Source: Ectocarpus siliculosus (lineage: Eukaryota > Sar > Phaeophyceae > Ectocarpales > Ectocarpaceae). From it: a stretch of DNA of 64,000 nt. Under the pieces are notes generated by a model. The model did no database searches. It saw only the letters and a list, made by a program, of their open reading frames with translations, and was not told the DNA's origin. Positions 23,190 to 34,490 of this stretch are shown in pieces. The translations under genes and the position numbers were made by a program. Where the stretch lies: NCBI GenBank assembly GCA_000310025.1, contig FN648515.1, positions 44,273 to 108,272 of the forward strand, read 5' to 3'. How positions within the stretch are numbered: the first letter of the stretch is position 1; each line of letters begins with the position of its first letter.

Positions 23190-24435
23190 CGCAACATGTA
23201 CATGGATGGGTTTTCATACCCAATCCCCCCAAAAATACGTGCTGCCAAAGAAGTGCTTCCCGCATAGCTGTATTGCGCTCGGGAGGCGAGGATGATCCCG
23301 GCCAGTCAGCATACCTTTCCGGAGTGTACCAAGAAGACATCTCCGAACACAAACTCGGGTTTCGGCCTGACGACAACCAAACGAAAACGGACGTTGTTCG
23401 CTGTCAGCATCCATCACAAACACACAGCCGGTCTTCTGCCACATTGAGGATTGAGCACGCACGCGTACATTGAGCAGATTTCCTATTGGCGTTCTTTGAG
23501 GCATCGAGGCAGGTGCGCAGACATGCAGATACCTGCAGCTTATTTTTGTGTGTTTTGTCCTACCATTTATTATGGCCACAGTCCTCCTCACGTTGTGGCC
23601 AAGGTGAGACGTAGGTAACTTTAGCAGTTATATCACCCATCGAGGACAACAGCATAACCACCGCCGGTGCTGCAGGGTTACAACTGTGTTGGTTGAGCTT
23701 GGCGGTGGTAGTCATCCTCGCGGTAACCGGTATTCCCGAGATAAGAACAAAAAAAACTGAACCCACAGCACCACCAGTCGAACGGATGTGTTCAAGTCTA
23801 CCTGGTCAGCAGTGATTGAGTGCAAGAACTACTGCATGCAAGGAGGTTGCATGATATATGTCACACCGTCTGGACAGGTCTTGGTCGTGGAGTTATCGAG
23901 CTTTTAAAACCGGTCCAAGGGGGTGTGTTAACCTGTGCAACGTCGGTACTTCTCCTGCTCGTGGGCTGAAGGATGGATACATACCCCTCAGCCTCACTGC
24001 GGCTGAACAGGACAAAACACATGACCTGGGACCTCGGGAGGGGGCGTCATGGGGGAACTGACCGAGATATTCTACTGGATTGTAACATATCCCGTAGGAA
24101 TATATGCTGAAAACTCACGTGTCTCCCAAGCAAGGCTCGCTTGTGACTGGAGCAGAGCAGAGCGGCAGCAAGCGGCACCAACACACCAACATGTAGCGTA
24201 CAAAGCAGACATGAAGAGTAAAATAAAACTGGGCAGACGGACACACGTACATACACACCGAGAGAGCGGGTACCGGCAGGGCCACCAATACCACTGGCAG
24301 GTGTTTATTGATGATGGTCCTGACACTCTGTGTCTGTAGTGTGTGGTACATTTTAACCTGCTGCTGGGATGGTACACGTTCGCGTGGCGAACAGCAGTGC
24401 CTCCATAAAAAAAATCTTTGCCATCTGCTCTCTTG

Positions 24436-24850
24436 TGTGATTTTTGTTACGCCGTCTGCAGGCCTTCGTCCATACTGCCGGCATCTCCCTACTGATCTAC
24501 CCAATCGCGTCTCAGTTGGGACGTGTGTGATGTTAGGGCTATTGACAAGTTCCGTCGTGTTGCGTGTTGATCCTCTCTCCGTGTGTGTTGGGCGTGTTGG
24601 CGGCTGGCGGAGCTGGCGGTGACTCTTTCTTGGTGAGTGAGCTGTCTGTCCTTACTGCGTGATTTTTGCATTTTTGCTACATACTGCCCGCTTCTTCCTT
24701 ACTGATCCACCCAAATACGTGCCGCGTGTAGCTGAGTTGGGACATGTGTGATGTGAGGGGTAGTGACAAGTTCCGTCGCGTTGTATGTTTGAACCTCTCT
24801 CCGTGTGTGTTGGGTGTGTTGGGCAGCTGGCGGAGCTGGTGGTGGCCATG
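24436..24850 (+). repeat. Direct repeat, two copies of ~200 bp
   Basis: Blocks at about 24436-24625 and 24658-24850 share GTGATTTTTG, TACTGCC, CTACTGATC/TTACTGATC, GTTGGGACRTGTGTGATGT, TGACAAGTTCCGTCG and CTCTCTCCGTGTGTGTTGGG in the same order. The two copies have diverged by substitutions and short indels. No coding potential is apparent. Confidence 0.75.
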
Positions 24851-24906
24851 CATGATGTAGTGATGATGGATGATGACGATCCGCAAAAAAATGTCGGTTT
24901 GTTGTT

Positions 24907-25177
24907 ATGAGGCCGAGGTGCTGCCTACAGACGCCAAACCAACGGCAACACGTCTACCAAGTACTACCGCACGCACACACCAGTGTAGGGGCTTACCTGT
25001 GCCCGTTTGGAGCGGCGTCCGATGAGGAAAGGTTTTGGGGCGATCGATCGTTTTGTGTCGCCGGCCGTGACGTGTTGGATTTGGTTTTCGGAATCAAATC
25101 GACAGTTTCGCGTCGGTTCGGGACCGTTCCTCAACGCGAAGTCCAGTTCTGAACGCGAAGTCTAAGTTTTCCCGGTT
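24907..25177 (+). repeat. Dispersed repeat R1, right copy
   Basis: Reverse-complement partner of 3764-4033, starting ATGAGGCCG and ending GTTTTCCCGGTT. Only R1 itself is shared: the neighbouring gag sequence seen beside the left copy is absent here. The short reading frame it contains (starting MRPRCCLQ) is similar in both copies simply because the DNA is. Confidence 0.75.
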
Positions 25178-27576
25178 CAGAGTTCACAGAGTCGTTCGAA
25201 GACATGTGTGTCTGCCGCACTAGACTATGACGTTAACGCCACAAGACTCTAGAGTGTTGATTGGCCCCAAGCCGAGTGCTGCTGGATGAGCAAGGCTGTC
25301 CCGTTTGACAATGTGAAGAGATGGTAAAGTCGTTTTATTGGTCGTCCTCGTAGACACAAGCAACGGAAGAGAGTGGGCACCCAGGTGCATCACAAACACC
25401 GAGGCACGCGAGCAACAGTCGCAAGACGCATTCGGAACTCGGAATACATGACAGCAAGGAATGCGCGACAACTTGCCAAAGACCCTACTACCGGAGATAC
25501 CCCGAACATCCAAATGACCGATGGACGGTCACGCACTTGCGCACCTGCATAGCTCAAAACCACACATGAGTACTACCGCAGTAGCCTTCGTAAGGATGGC
25601 ATAATCCACCTCACGAACATCTACGACCCTGTCTGTGGCCACCACCCTGTCGCCGGCTTCTCTCGTGGCCTACAGTAGGAGATAGCTGTTGCGTGTGCAG
25701 AAGTACACTGGTGTCTTTCTCTGCACTTCTCTCTCTCCCGCTCGCTCTCGCTCTAATTTTTTGTTTTCGGCGCAAAAAAAAAAATCTGACAGTCCAGCCT
25801 AGACCCAAAGGGGTTAATTGCCGATCCCGGACATTTTTCACACCGAAGTTAAATAATTAAAACCGAAAGTGTAACAATTCCTGGTTTACCGCAAAACCGT
25901 AATAGTCGGAGTCATAGCACAGTGTGCGATCGACTTTTTTAATGTTTTCGTTCTCAGATTTTTATCGCACAGGTGTGCGATATCGCCGATATGTGCGATG
26001 ACTACGATACCTGTAGAGTTATTTACAACTCGAAAAAATGCATGAAACCAGTGGAAGAGCCCGAAAAGTGGATGAATCGAGTTTTATATCGGAGGGGACT
26101 TTTGGGCAAAAACGCATGAATCGTGAGCAAAAATATGTTTGGGGCTCCAGAGCTCCAAGTACATATTTATTTGTGTTCCGAGACGAACAGACTGCTCTCT
26201 CTATCTCCCTCTCTCCCTCTCCTCTCTCCTCGCTTTTGCAGCAAACATCACCGCCGTCACAACAGCAAATACACAGCACACAGTCATAACAACGCCGCCA
26301 CCACCGCCAGCCCCCAACCAAGCTTTCGGGCAGTGCCCGAATGGTTTTTTGTTGTGCTACATACGTATCAACGCGTACGTGAGGTTGCTGCATGCTGCTG
26401 CACCCTCTCTTTTCTCCCCTCTGCCCTCCTCTCTCTTCGTGCTCCTTTTTTCTTTCTCGCTTTCTCTGGTGCCGCCATCGCACGCAAGCACAGACGAATT
26501 AACAGACACAGTTCCACAAGCCTTACCGCGTAGCTTATAGGCTGCCCCGTTTTTTTTTGGGGGGGAAGGAGGTCCCTCCTAGTCGGCATGGCGGCGAGGC
26601 TGGAGGTTGTTGTTGCCGTTGATGCACAGGGTGTGCGCATATTATGCCTGTTCACCTGTCTATTCTATACCCCTCTCTCGTTTTCTGTTTGGCACAAAAA
26701 AAAAAGAAGGACCATCGGTTTGTTATCATCAACGTGCCCGAGTGCCAACATATAGAGTATCAGCTAGCGTGGGTTGGGGGCGCTCTTGGCAGAGACGAAC
26801 GCGCCTTGTCCGCTATCTATTCGTTCACTACGTTAGGGTGTGCATATTTGTATCACCTTGAAAAAGGCACTCACTCAAATATTGCATGCTGCTTGTTTCG
26901 GGTCGATCAAATTTGGCTGCACCACAATGGCAGCCCACCTGCCCAAACACCAGCTATTGGCGCAGGCTAACAGTCCTGTGTTTTTATCCTGTGAAGATCT
27001 ATTCTTGAGTTTTATATCACGAGAGTTTTTCACCAAAAATGTACAAAGCAGCGAAAGGCCCAAAAAAGTCCCGCCGGTCCATGAATCGAGTTTTAAATCA
27101 TGTTATATATACAAGGGCTCCGGACTTCGGGCGCAGAGGCGCCCTCGTCCTCAGTAGTAGGCTTAAAGGGAAGGTGTGAAGGCTGTGCACTGCATACCAA
27201 GGGCATGAGGCCGCAGGGTGACCGAATGAACGGTGTGAAGATGTTCGCGTTGTATTCGAGAAATGTGCCGTTCCCGGTGTAACATGAAGAAGCCAAAAGA
27301 GTCGCGTGTACGTGGATTTTTGTCTAGCTTCGCCCGGTGCGAACGAAAAAGAGATGTAAGCTACGGTCGCCTCTATTTTCTTTCGCCGGTAAGAACGTAG
27401 CCGTGGAGCGTTAGCATCGGAAACTGAAGAGTTTCGTACGCTGCACTCCACAGGGGCAAGAACCTCGGCTTGTCGTCCGGACTGTCACCACGTGGATACG
27501 TTACTACCTCACGTGATCCGCTGTTTTCCTGACCTGATGTGAAGACTAAAGCTGCAATTTCCGGTGCTGAAACGTT
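25178..27576. other. Intergenic, low-complexity rich; no gene recognised
   Basis: CT-rich stretches at about 25720-25755, 26190-26230 and 26400-26465 produce long but spurious open frames on both strands. A cluster of GTGCGAT/ATCGCAC motifs lies at 25905-26012 (separate entry). Phrases such as ATGAATCGAGTTTTA recur at 26071 and 27082, hinting at old duplicated sequence. No conserved protein motif was found. Confidence 0.45.
25905..26012. repeat. GTGCGAT palindromic repeat, copy 1
   Basis: This copy contains ATCGCACAGGTGTGCGAT, a near-perfect dyad, followed by GATATGTGCGATGACTACGA. The same phrases recur at 32013-32165 and 34938-35350, on both sides of the pogo-type transposase. It carries no ORF and may be a solo end or a miniature element of that family. 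Confidence 0.55.
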
Positions 27577-28493
27577 TTAACCTTCAACGGGTCCGTCGTT
27601 TGTTCTGCTTACTTCAGCGAACTCAATGTACGCCGGGTCCGCGGATTCAACGTGGTGGGCGTTAGGTTGATTAATAATGCTATGTACAGCAGATCGGTAT
27701 TGCTGTGCCCACGGAATGTTGTTGTGCACATGCGTTCGTAAAGTTGTCGCGATGTTTGCGTCGAATTTAAGGGATGAAATGTTCTGTGTGAATTCAGAAT
27801 CGTACATGTAAAACCTCCAGTTGTTCGACACGGAATAGTTCTCATAATGAATGTTCTTGGAGGTCGAATGTGCGGTGGTAAGCACGTCCATGCAAGGTGA
27901 GCATTGAAGAGGCTGGCGGTTCAGTCCATGTCTTTTTTTGAATACCACGTGCGCCTAATGCAGTAAATCCGAAAAGCCCGTTGTACCTTCATTGAGCAGA
28001 AATGAATTTAGTAGTTTCAAAACAGCGCCATAAGATGGTGGGGGATAGATTAGAGAGGATGGATATCTATACGTCTTGCCTTTGTGACAACGATTTAATC
28101 TTTTTTCTTTTTTCCAAAGTTGAGCATTGCAGTGAGAACATGTGATATATTGGTAATCATCCAAATCCGTGTGTTTTAGCTCCAAACGCGTGCCGATTGC
28201 GAGTCAATGTCTTGCACTCGAAGGCGTATTTGGTTGTTAGCATCACCGCGATGGCTGTCTAGACTCGGTGCCGGTAACCTTGGTGCACGATTCCTCATTT
28301 GGCTAAAATGTTGACGTATCATATCGAGTTCAGGGTCTGAGTCGTGTGGTGCGTTATTGTTTGCATTGCGACGTCGACGTTCCGTTAAGTTTCCAGCACG
28401 TCTTCGTCTGCGAGATCTTGCTAGTTCTGCGTGTTGCGCGTTATCCGCATACGGTGACGTGCTTGAACTTCTTGCCGTCGGAAGAGTTGGCAC
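27577..28493 (-). pseudogene. Helitron-like ORF, N-terminal fragment, broken
   Basis: Three minus-strand frames follow one another. The first (28493-28176) starts Ser-rich, has an Arg/Asn-rich block (ARSRRRRRAG, LTERRRRNANNN) of the kind that opens many Helitron proteins, and ends at a stop. The second (28185-27955) has YITCSHCNAQLWKKE and CHKGKTYRYP, recalling the 'CxxCxAxxW..E...CCxxGK' zinc-like motif before the Helitron helicase-like domain. The third (27948-27577) has NIHYENYSVSNNWRF, recalling the following 'NIRxYNxxxxF' region. Stops and a frame change separate the parts. No Rep (HUH) or helicase domain follows, so only the front end remains. The assignment is by motif order and is moderately secure. 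Confidence 0.5.
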
Positions 28494-29894
28494 CAGCGCA
28501 AAGACGCCACACCGCGTGGATATTATTCCACTCTGACAACAACAGCAAGCAAAAAGGGCATTGTTGTGGAGAGATTTAGCGGTTGCGGTTGCGATGCAGT
28601 TTCATGTCAGGGCTTCATGCAACACCTGAACAACATTCGGGCACACATCATCAGGCGGAAATTACTAGATATAAATTAAGAGAGAAATTGCTTTTACCTT
28701 TGTAGACGCGGCTGTTGACCTGTTCGGTTGAGACCCCGCGCGAAGGAGTACCTCCCACCGGGGCGAGGCAGAGCTGGCACGGCTTGGGGTACGTTGTCGA
28801 CGGGGTGAGGATGGTGCAGGATACGCTACAACTGTCCTCGTCGCGGTTGTTGTTACGGTCGCAAAGGGGCAAACTTGCCTTTACCGTCGCGCTTGTTAAT
28901 GAGCTAAAGGTGACCGCCGTCGTCGCAGTCGGGCCCGGGGCAAGGCCAGTTGGGGTCGGCCTTTTGTACAGGGCGGCGGGACTCTCCACTACGACTCTCT
29001 CTCTGACTGGGTGGACTTGCGCTTTGCTGGGGAGCGACGGGAGAGGGCGTTCATGTTGTGTTGCAGCTGAAGGTCGATGCGGGGATGAGAGGGGAGGATG
29101 TCGAAAATGAGAGTGAGTGACCGGGTGGGGCCGGTGGGGCTGGAGCACGTTTTCACGCTTTACAGACTAAATTCTGACTAAACTTCCAACAATTATTCTA
29201 ACTTCTGACTAACTTCCAGCAATTATTCCATGAAACGGTGTGGTATCACGAAAAGTTCATCTCTCTTGCTTAACTGTATATATATATATACGATATAGCG
29301 CAGTCTACAGCTGCACCTTCAATACAACAACAGCAGTGTTCACAGTATTACAGAAGACATATGCCTACAATCTTGCAGCACTTGCAGCAATCGATGATGC
29401 CGTGAGATTTGCGTGCATGTTCAAGCTCAAAACAAAGCAAGTTAAGTCTAAGGTTGTGGCGTACCACAACAACAACAATCTACATTTGGCCAATCTTCCT
29501 TGTTACAGCTGTAGAATATGTGTATGTTGGAGGTTGTGTGAGGCATATACGTTGTACGTAACCATCCGCGCGGTGACAATACACGATGAACATACAGTAC
29601 TCCAGTTCGCGTTGCTTACGGTAGAGAAGGCGACAGGATGCATGCATGCAACTGTACCTACAACGCATACCACATAGTACGGACAGTCTGTCGACATCTC
29701 TCTACAGATGAGACCATGCGGCAAAAAAAAGTCTGTGCTAGGTACTACATGTATGCTTGTACTTCAAGTATGTGTCATGATTAATGAGTTGACGTTCTCC
29801 CAAACCTCGTCCAATGAGCTGCGTGATTCTTTAGAGATCACAGTCCCTTGAAGCCCCTTGCGTGGACGCGCCCGGATGCAGGAGATTTAGCCGT
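28494..29894. other. Intergenic; open frames on both strands, none recognised
   Basis: Between 28651 and 29148 long frames exist on both strands (131 codons plus, 165 minus) because stops are scarce in this GC-rich piece. Neither has a motif. A short TA run lies at 29278-29291. The remainder is AT-richer with short ORFs only. Confidence 0.4.
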
Positions 29895-30160
29895 ACTTCA
29901 CGGTGCTGTAACTCGGCTCGCCCTTGGAGTCTAGAGCTCGCGACAGGGGCGCTGTGATCGTGAAAGTGGCACGCCCACGTCGGCGAAGACGGCCGAAACA
30001 TATGTTGAAACCCCATTTAAAAACAATTAAAACCGATTTACCGCACCGCAACCTCTAGCTCAATGACTGAAAAAGTGGCGTGCACCGTGCTGTAACTCTA
30101 CTCGCCTTTGGAGATTCGAACTCGCGACAGGGGCGCTGTGATCCAGAGACTGGCCCGCTG
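29895..30160 (-). repeat. Two direct copies of a ~70-bp motif with a pol III B-box-like core
   Basis: Copies at about 29901-29973 and 30086-30158 share GTGCTGTAACT, CTCGCC, CTTTGGAG/CTTGGAG and CTCGCGACAGGGGCGCTGTG. On the minus strand the second copy reads GAGTTCGAATCTCC, very close to a tRNA/SINE B box. I did not find a convincing A box, so a tRNA-derived SINE is only a possibility. Confidence 0.5.
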
Positions 30161-30297
30161 CAGCGGGCAATAGCCGGCGAAAAAATAAGTCTCAAGGCGA
30201 CCGCGAACTGATGCACCGAAAAAAAACGTCTTGCTTTTAGAGTGCAACAATGGTTGAACTCTTGCGTCTCAGGCCTCCGACATAATTGTAGTTAAGT

Positions 30298-30577
30298 CTA
30301 TACTCACAGGATGGTCGTCGTGACGTGATACATTTCTTGTTATTAGTATGGAAAAAAATAAAAAAAGATGGCTCGATTTTTGTATTTCTACAGCAGTATG
30401 GACCAGACGCCGACTGTACATGGAAGTCGTACGAGTGTCGACTCAGTTGTGCTGTCACAGCATCTTCCACGCACTTCTGCCAGTGCTGGTTTGTCGATTG
30501 GAGTCTTGTAGGTCGAGATACAGCAGTTGGATTCTCGGGTTGTGGAGGCAAAAGTGAACCAGCGCAAAAACATTTCA
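30298..30577 (+). repeat. Dispersed repeat R2, copy 1
   Basis: A ~280-bp block starting TATACTCACAGGAT and ending GAACCAGCGCAAAAA. It has an inverted partner at 51865-52146 (very similar by eye) and a shorter, more diverged direct copy at 30822-30990. It contains GACAGCAGTATGGAC-type phrases also seen near 30605. It has no ORF of interest and is probably a non-autonomous element. Confidence 0.75.
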
Positions 30578-30821
30578 TGCATAGTTCGACTACTGCTGTG
30601 TTTGCGACAGCAGTATGGACTAGACGCCGAACGACGTCCGCGTACTACCGCAACGACCTAACTGGATGGGATACTTCCTGCCACGGCGAACCATAGTACA
30701 GTGCGATGCTAACATCCGTTCGTGTGTCGCGCGGCTGCCACACGTGTCGACGACAGGTACACGTAGAGCTCTCGCCATGTTGTCATTACCGCGCAGGAGG
30801 ACCCCTCGGAGATCTTCCACA

Positions 30822-30990
30822 TGGTGCTACAACGACAGCAGTACTACTGTAAATAGATGTCGTAGGAGAGTGGAGTTGTGCTGTCACGGCATCTTGCACG
30901 CACTCTTCTACCGGTGCTTGCGTCGATTGGAGTCTTATAGGCCGAAATGCAAGAGTGGGTTGGGTTCCGGGTTGTGGAAGCAAACCTGCC
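30822..30990 (+). repeat. Dispersed repeat R2, partial diverged copy
   Basis: It shares GTTGTGCTGTCAC, GCATCTTGCACGCACT, TCGATTGGAGTCTTATAGG and GGGTTGTGGA with copy 1, in the same order and orientation. Its left portion is changed or truncated. Confidence 0.65.
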
Positions 30991-31238
30991 TGGAACAACA
31001 GAGAAGGCGGTGTTCTATTTACTAGAGTATCCCGCTCAACTTTGTTTCTTTTTGCGACATGTGGTTGCATGTTTCTTTGCCACTGCCGAAAAAGACCGCT
31101 GGATCTTTACGCAGTCCACCTTTCGCATTTATCATTTTACACCGAACGACGCAGGACGGGTCGACCTTCATCATTGTTGTTGTTGTTGTTGTTGTCTTCA
31201 CATGAAAAATCGTTCCGATCTCTCTCTACCCAGTAACT

Positions 31239-31949
31239 TCATATGGCCGTACTTACTTGTGGATTACCTGTTGGAAATTGTGGGAATCCCTTCATTCCGA
31301 GAGAGCCACAGGTCGGCATCCGGCCTTTTCTTTTTTTGTATGCACTTTTCTTGTATGCACTTTTCTTCCTGTGAAGTTTTGACGTTGCGCTTGCCATCGT
31401 CGCTGAAGTGTTTGTGTCTTCAAACCTTCTCAGCCGGCCTTCAAACTTCTTGTTGATAAGTCTCCGTGGTAACTTCTCCGCGCATGAGTCATATGCAGTT
31501 ATGACCTGCGCTTTGACTTTCACGATGGGTATCTTACCTCTTTGTCTTGCCTTGGTGAGTACCTGCGATATACGGAAGGATCGTTCCACGACGCAAACGT
31601 CGACGTCTCCGGGTTCTTTTTTGTTCCGTCCGCACTCCTTCCTTGCGGCGGTTTTCACACCGACTTCGAACGTGGGGTGCAATTTCCTCTCTTCGTACCT
31701 TCCTCGTCGGCCTTCTCCATCGTTATGTACATAATGTATACCTCGATTTTTCGGCTTTTCGATTCCGATAGAGACAAGACTACGGACTGACATTTCCCTT
31801 TCACCCCCGACGGGACCGCGCGCTCGTCGAGTGCCGAAATTCTTCACCACTTCCTTGCCTCTCCCAACACCGTCCCTTCTTCCCGCCCCAACAAATCTTC
31901 TCCCCTTTTCTTCTTCTTTCCTTCCTCCCGGACACTCACCACCATCCAT
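31239..31949 (-). CDS. Hypothetical 236-codon ORF, basic protein
   Basis: An uninterrupted frame from ATG 31949 to TGA or similar at 31239-31241. The protein is Gly/Arg/Lys-rich at the start, has a middle part with VCVVERSFRISQVL and KIPIVKVKAQVITAYDS, then a basic end with a small repeat (KSAYKKSAYKKRKG). I recognise no domain. Its length in this AT/GC-balanced sequence makes chance less likely, but the plus strand also has a 108-codon frame here. It may be a fragment of a mobile element. Confidence 0.33.
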   Translation of the reverse strand: MDGGECPGGRKEEEKGRRFVGAGRRDGVGRGKEVVKNFGTRRARGPVGGEREMSVRSLVSIGIEKPKNRGIHYVHNDGEGRRGRYEERKLHPTFEVGVKTAARKECGRNKKEPGDVDVCVVERSFRISQVLTKARQRGKIPIVKVKAQVITAYDSCAEKLPRRLINKKFEGRLRRFEDTNTSATMASATSKLHRKKSAYKKSAYKKRKGRMPTCGSLGMKGFPQFPTGNPQVSTAI

Positions 31950-32012
31950 CCTGGATGTTGGCCCCCAGCCTCATTGGGGGGCGGGGGGCCAATCCTTAAT
32001 CCTAGTACCTCT

Positions 32013-32165
32013 TGTGCGATAATCGAATTAAATGATTTGGTTCTTGTTGCACCGCACGCCCTGTGCGATAACTCCGATATGTGCGATGCTGAAATAAACA
32101 AACGCTAGCCGTGCAGGGAGTATTTCGAACACACACCCCTGTGCGAAGACTCCAATATGTGCGAT
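32013..32165. repeat. GTGCGAT repeat, copy 2 (left of the pogo-type gene)
   Basis: TGTGCGATAATCGAATTAAA at 32013 recurs with one change at 34983. CCGATATGTGCGAT at 32074 recurs near 35046. A further GTGCGAAGACTCCAATATGT lies at about 32141. Copies 2 and 3 are in direct orientation, 2970 bases apart, bracketing the transposase. Confidence 0.65.
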
Positions 32166-32340
32166 CCAAATCAAATCACAGCGGACGTAGCAGCAACACA
32201 CCACAACACACACCGAACAACGAACACACATGACGCGCACACGCAGACGCGGCGAAATACGGGGAGTTGCCCTCACAATATCCCGACAACCCATACAATT
32301 TCCCGACACCCGAGATTGTGCTTGCGCACACGCACCACAC

Positions 32341-34490
32341 ATGGCTATCATGTCGGACGAAGCAAGCGCGGGGTCTACGGCCACCTCGCAGGCCTCACAG
32401 GCCTCACAGGCCAGTGCTGGGGGCTTGTCCTCCGCGGACCAGAGACCAGCCGCTGCGGACCCGAAGGCTTCAAGAGAGGCTATCGACGAGATGCTGGCCG
32501 CAAACGATCCCGACACAAACAAGAAACGCAAGTACCCTGAGCCCGACTTCCCAGTGGAAAGGGCGGGGAAGACGGGGGGGGAGAGGGAGCTACCCCATCG
32601 GGTTCAAGCTAAAAGCGGCGGCGTACACGCGCGTCATCTGCGAGGATGGTAAGCCGGTGGGAAAGAACGGAGCGGCGACCGTGCTGAACGTGCCCCGCAG
32701 GCGCATCATCGAGTGGGTGGAGAAGGAGGAAGCACTCAAGGGCAAGGTCAGCGTCAACCCGAAGCTATCGAAGTCCAAGACATTTCACAGTGGAACGAAA
32801 GCTTCGACATTCGACGTGGAAGAATCCCTGGTGGAGTACATCAACGAGCAGCGCAAGCTCCACCGCGGTCTTGGCAACCAGGAGGTCATGAACAAGCTAC
32901 TGGACCTGAAGCCGGACGCCCTTGGCGGGCTGTCAGCGGATGCGAAGCCGGAGGAGGCGTTGGCTTTTAGGGCCAAATTCAACTGCTGGTACCAACGCTT
33001 GCGCGCGCAGAAAGGGTTCAGCATCCGCCGGCGTACGAGCGTGGGCCAGAAGCTACCGAAGGGACACGAGGGTATGGCGTGGGCTACGTTGATGAAGCTG
33101 CGCGAGGCTCTGGTGGAGCGAGCTGATGAGATCTACGCTCGGCGCAACCCGCCTGCACCTGGCGAGAGCCCCATCAAAGGAGAGGACCTGACTTCCGAGC
33201 AGCTGGAGTCAGTGACGGCAGAAGTGTTCGTGGAACTCGGCAACATGGACCAGACGCCAGTCCAGCACGAGATGCCGGTGGAGACATCCCTGGAGAAGAC
33301 TGGCGCGAAGGATGCCCGCATCGCCACAGGAGGTGAGAGTGTACCGTAGCTGCAGTGTTGTTGCTTTTTCTGAAGTGCGATGCGGATTTGTGGTCGAGAA
33401 TCTTTGTTGATCGGATGGATACGGCTGTAGGTACCGGTAAGAGCATCTCTCTCTCTCCCGTTTGCATCCATGTCAACCATAATCTCTTGTTCCGCAGAAT
33501 TGTTCAAAACCCCTTCTCCTACCCCTCACGCCGTGCACCCTCTTTTTCCCTCAGGGAAAGAGAAGGAACGTTTCACGCTCTGTCTTGCTGTCACGGGGGA
33601 CTGCAAGAAGGTCCCGCTGCGCACCATCTTCAAGGGGACGCCGCTCATCCCGCCGGACAGGCCCGGAAAGGGCAAGGCGACTCAACCGCGGAAGAACTCT
33701 ATCGCGTGGGAGATGCTTCCCGAGAACCGCTCCAAGAACGGCTACCCCGTGGGAGGCATGTCCTTCGGCGTCCAGGAGAAGAGCTGGTGTGACCTGCGGG
33801 AGTGCAAGCTGTGGATCAAGCACAGCTGGACTCTCCGTCCCAACAACGGAAGCCTCGTCAAGCAGCGCCCGTGCATCTTGGTACTGGACGACTTCAAGTG
33901 CCACAAGGACGACACCTTCATCGCCGAACTCAAGAGGCAGGCAAACACCATCGTCATCTTCATCCCCGGCGGGTTGACTCCTCTCCTCCAGCCGCTTGAT
34001 CGCATGCTCAACAAGCGGATGAAGCGGCTGCTGCGGGGCATGTACACCAACTACCAAAGCGTCGGTCCAAGCTGACCCAGAGACGGGCAAGCTGAAACCA
34101 CCAGGGCGTGGACGCGTAGCCGCGTGGTGCAAGCAAGCATGGGCATCCATCACCGCCGACACGTTCAAGACATGTTTCAAGATCTGTGGCCTCACCCTTG
34201 CGCTGGACGGCAGCGAAGACCACGCCAGGTGCATGCACAACTTCGGAGAAGGCTACCGCCAGCTTCTGGAGCAGCAGCGAGCCGAGTGGCTTGCCAAGCA
34301 CCCCGACAACACTCTACCGCCGCTCAAGCTTCCGGACATACCGGCGTCTGACACCAACCACATCGAGGCTGCAGCAAAGGAGCTCGAGGCGAAGCTATTG
34401 CCTCGCGGTGATGACAGCGATGTCGAGATCGTGGACGACGACAGCGATGTAGAGGTCATCGAAGGGGATGGGGACGTGGTGGAGCTGTGA
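32341..34490 (+). pseudogene. Pogo/Tigger-type (Tc1-mariner superfamily) transposase with frameshifts
   Basis: The ATG at 32341 opens a Ser/Ala-rich head with a KKRKYPEPDF patch. A one-base shift at the run of eight G (32574-32581) leads to the psq-like helix-turn-helix (SYPIGFKLKAAAYTRV) and a CENP-B-like part (WYQRLRAQKGFSIRRR). The first catalytic Asp is in NMDQTPV (33242). An intron at 33333-33554 (GTGAGAG...CCTCAG) is in phase. Exon 2 has IFKGTP, the second Asp in LVLDDFKCHKDD and the third in LLQPLDRMLNK, a DDD arrangement typical of pogo. An extra A near 34057 shifts the frame again, after which the C-terminal part (WCKQAWASITADTF ...) runs to a TGA at 34488-34490 with an acidic tail. 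The catalytic residues are intact, but the reading frame is broken twice, or the sequence carries errors. No clear terminal inverted repeats were found. Confidence 0.82.

Noticed and set aside
3764-25177. A Polinton/Maverick or integrated large DNA virus delimited by the R1 inverted repeats
   Set aside because: The size would fit, but there is no protein-primed DNA polymerase, packaging ATPase, capsid-like or retroviral-type integrase frame in the interval. The genes inside are intron-rich.
26019-26483. 154-codon minus-strand ORF
   Set aside because: It arises from CT/GA-rich low-complexity sequence, with no domain, and the plus strand is open too.
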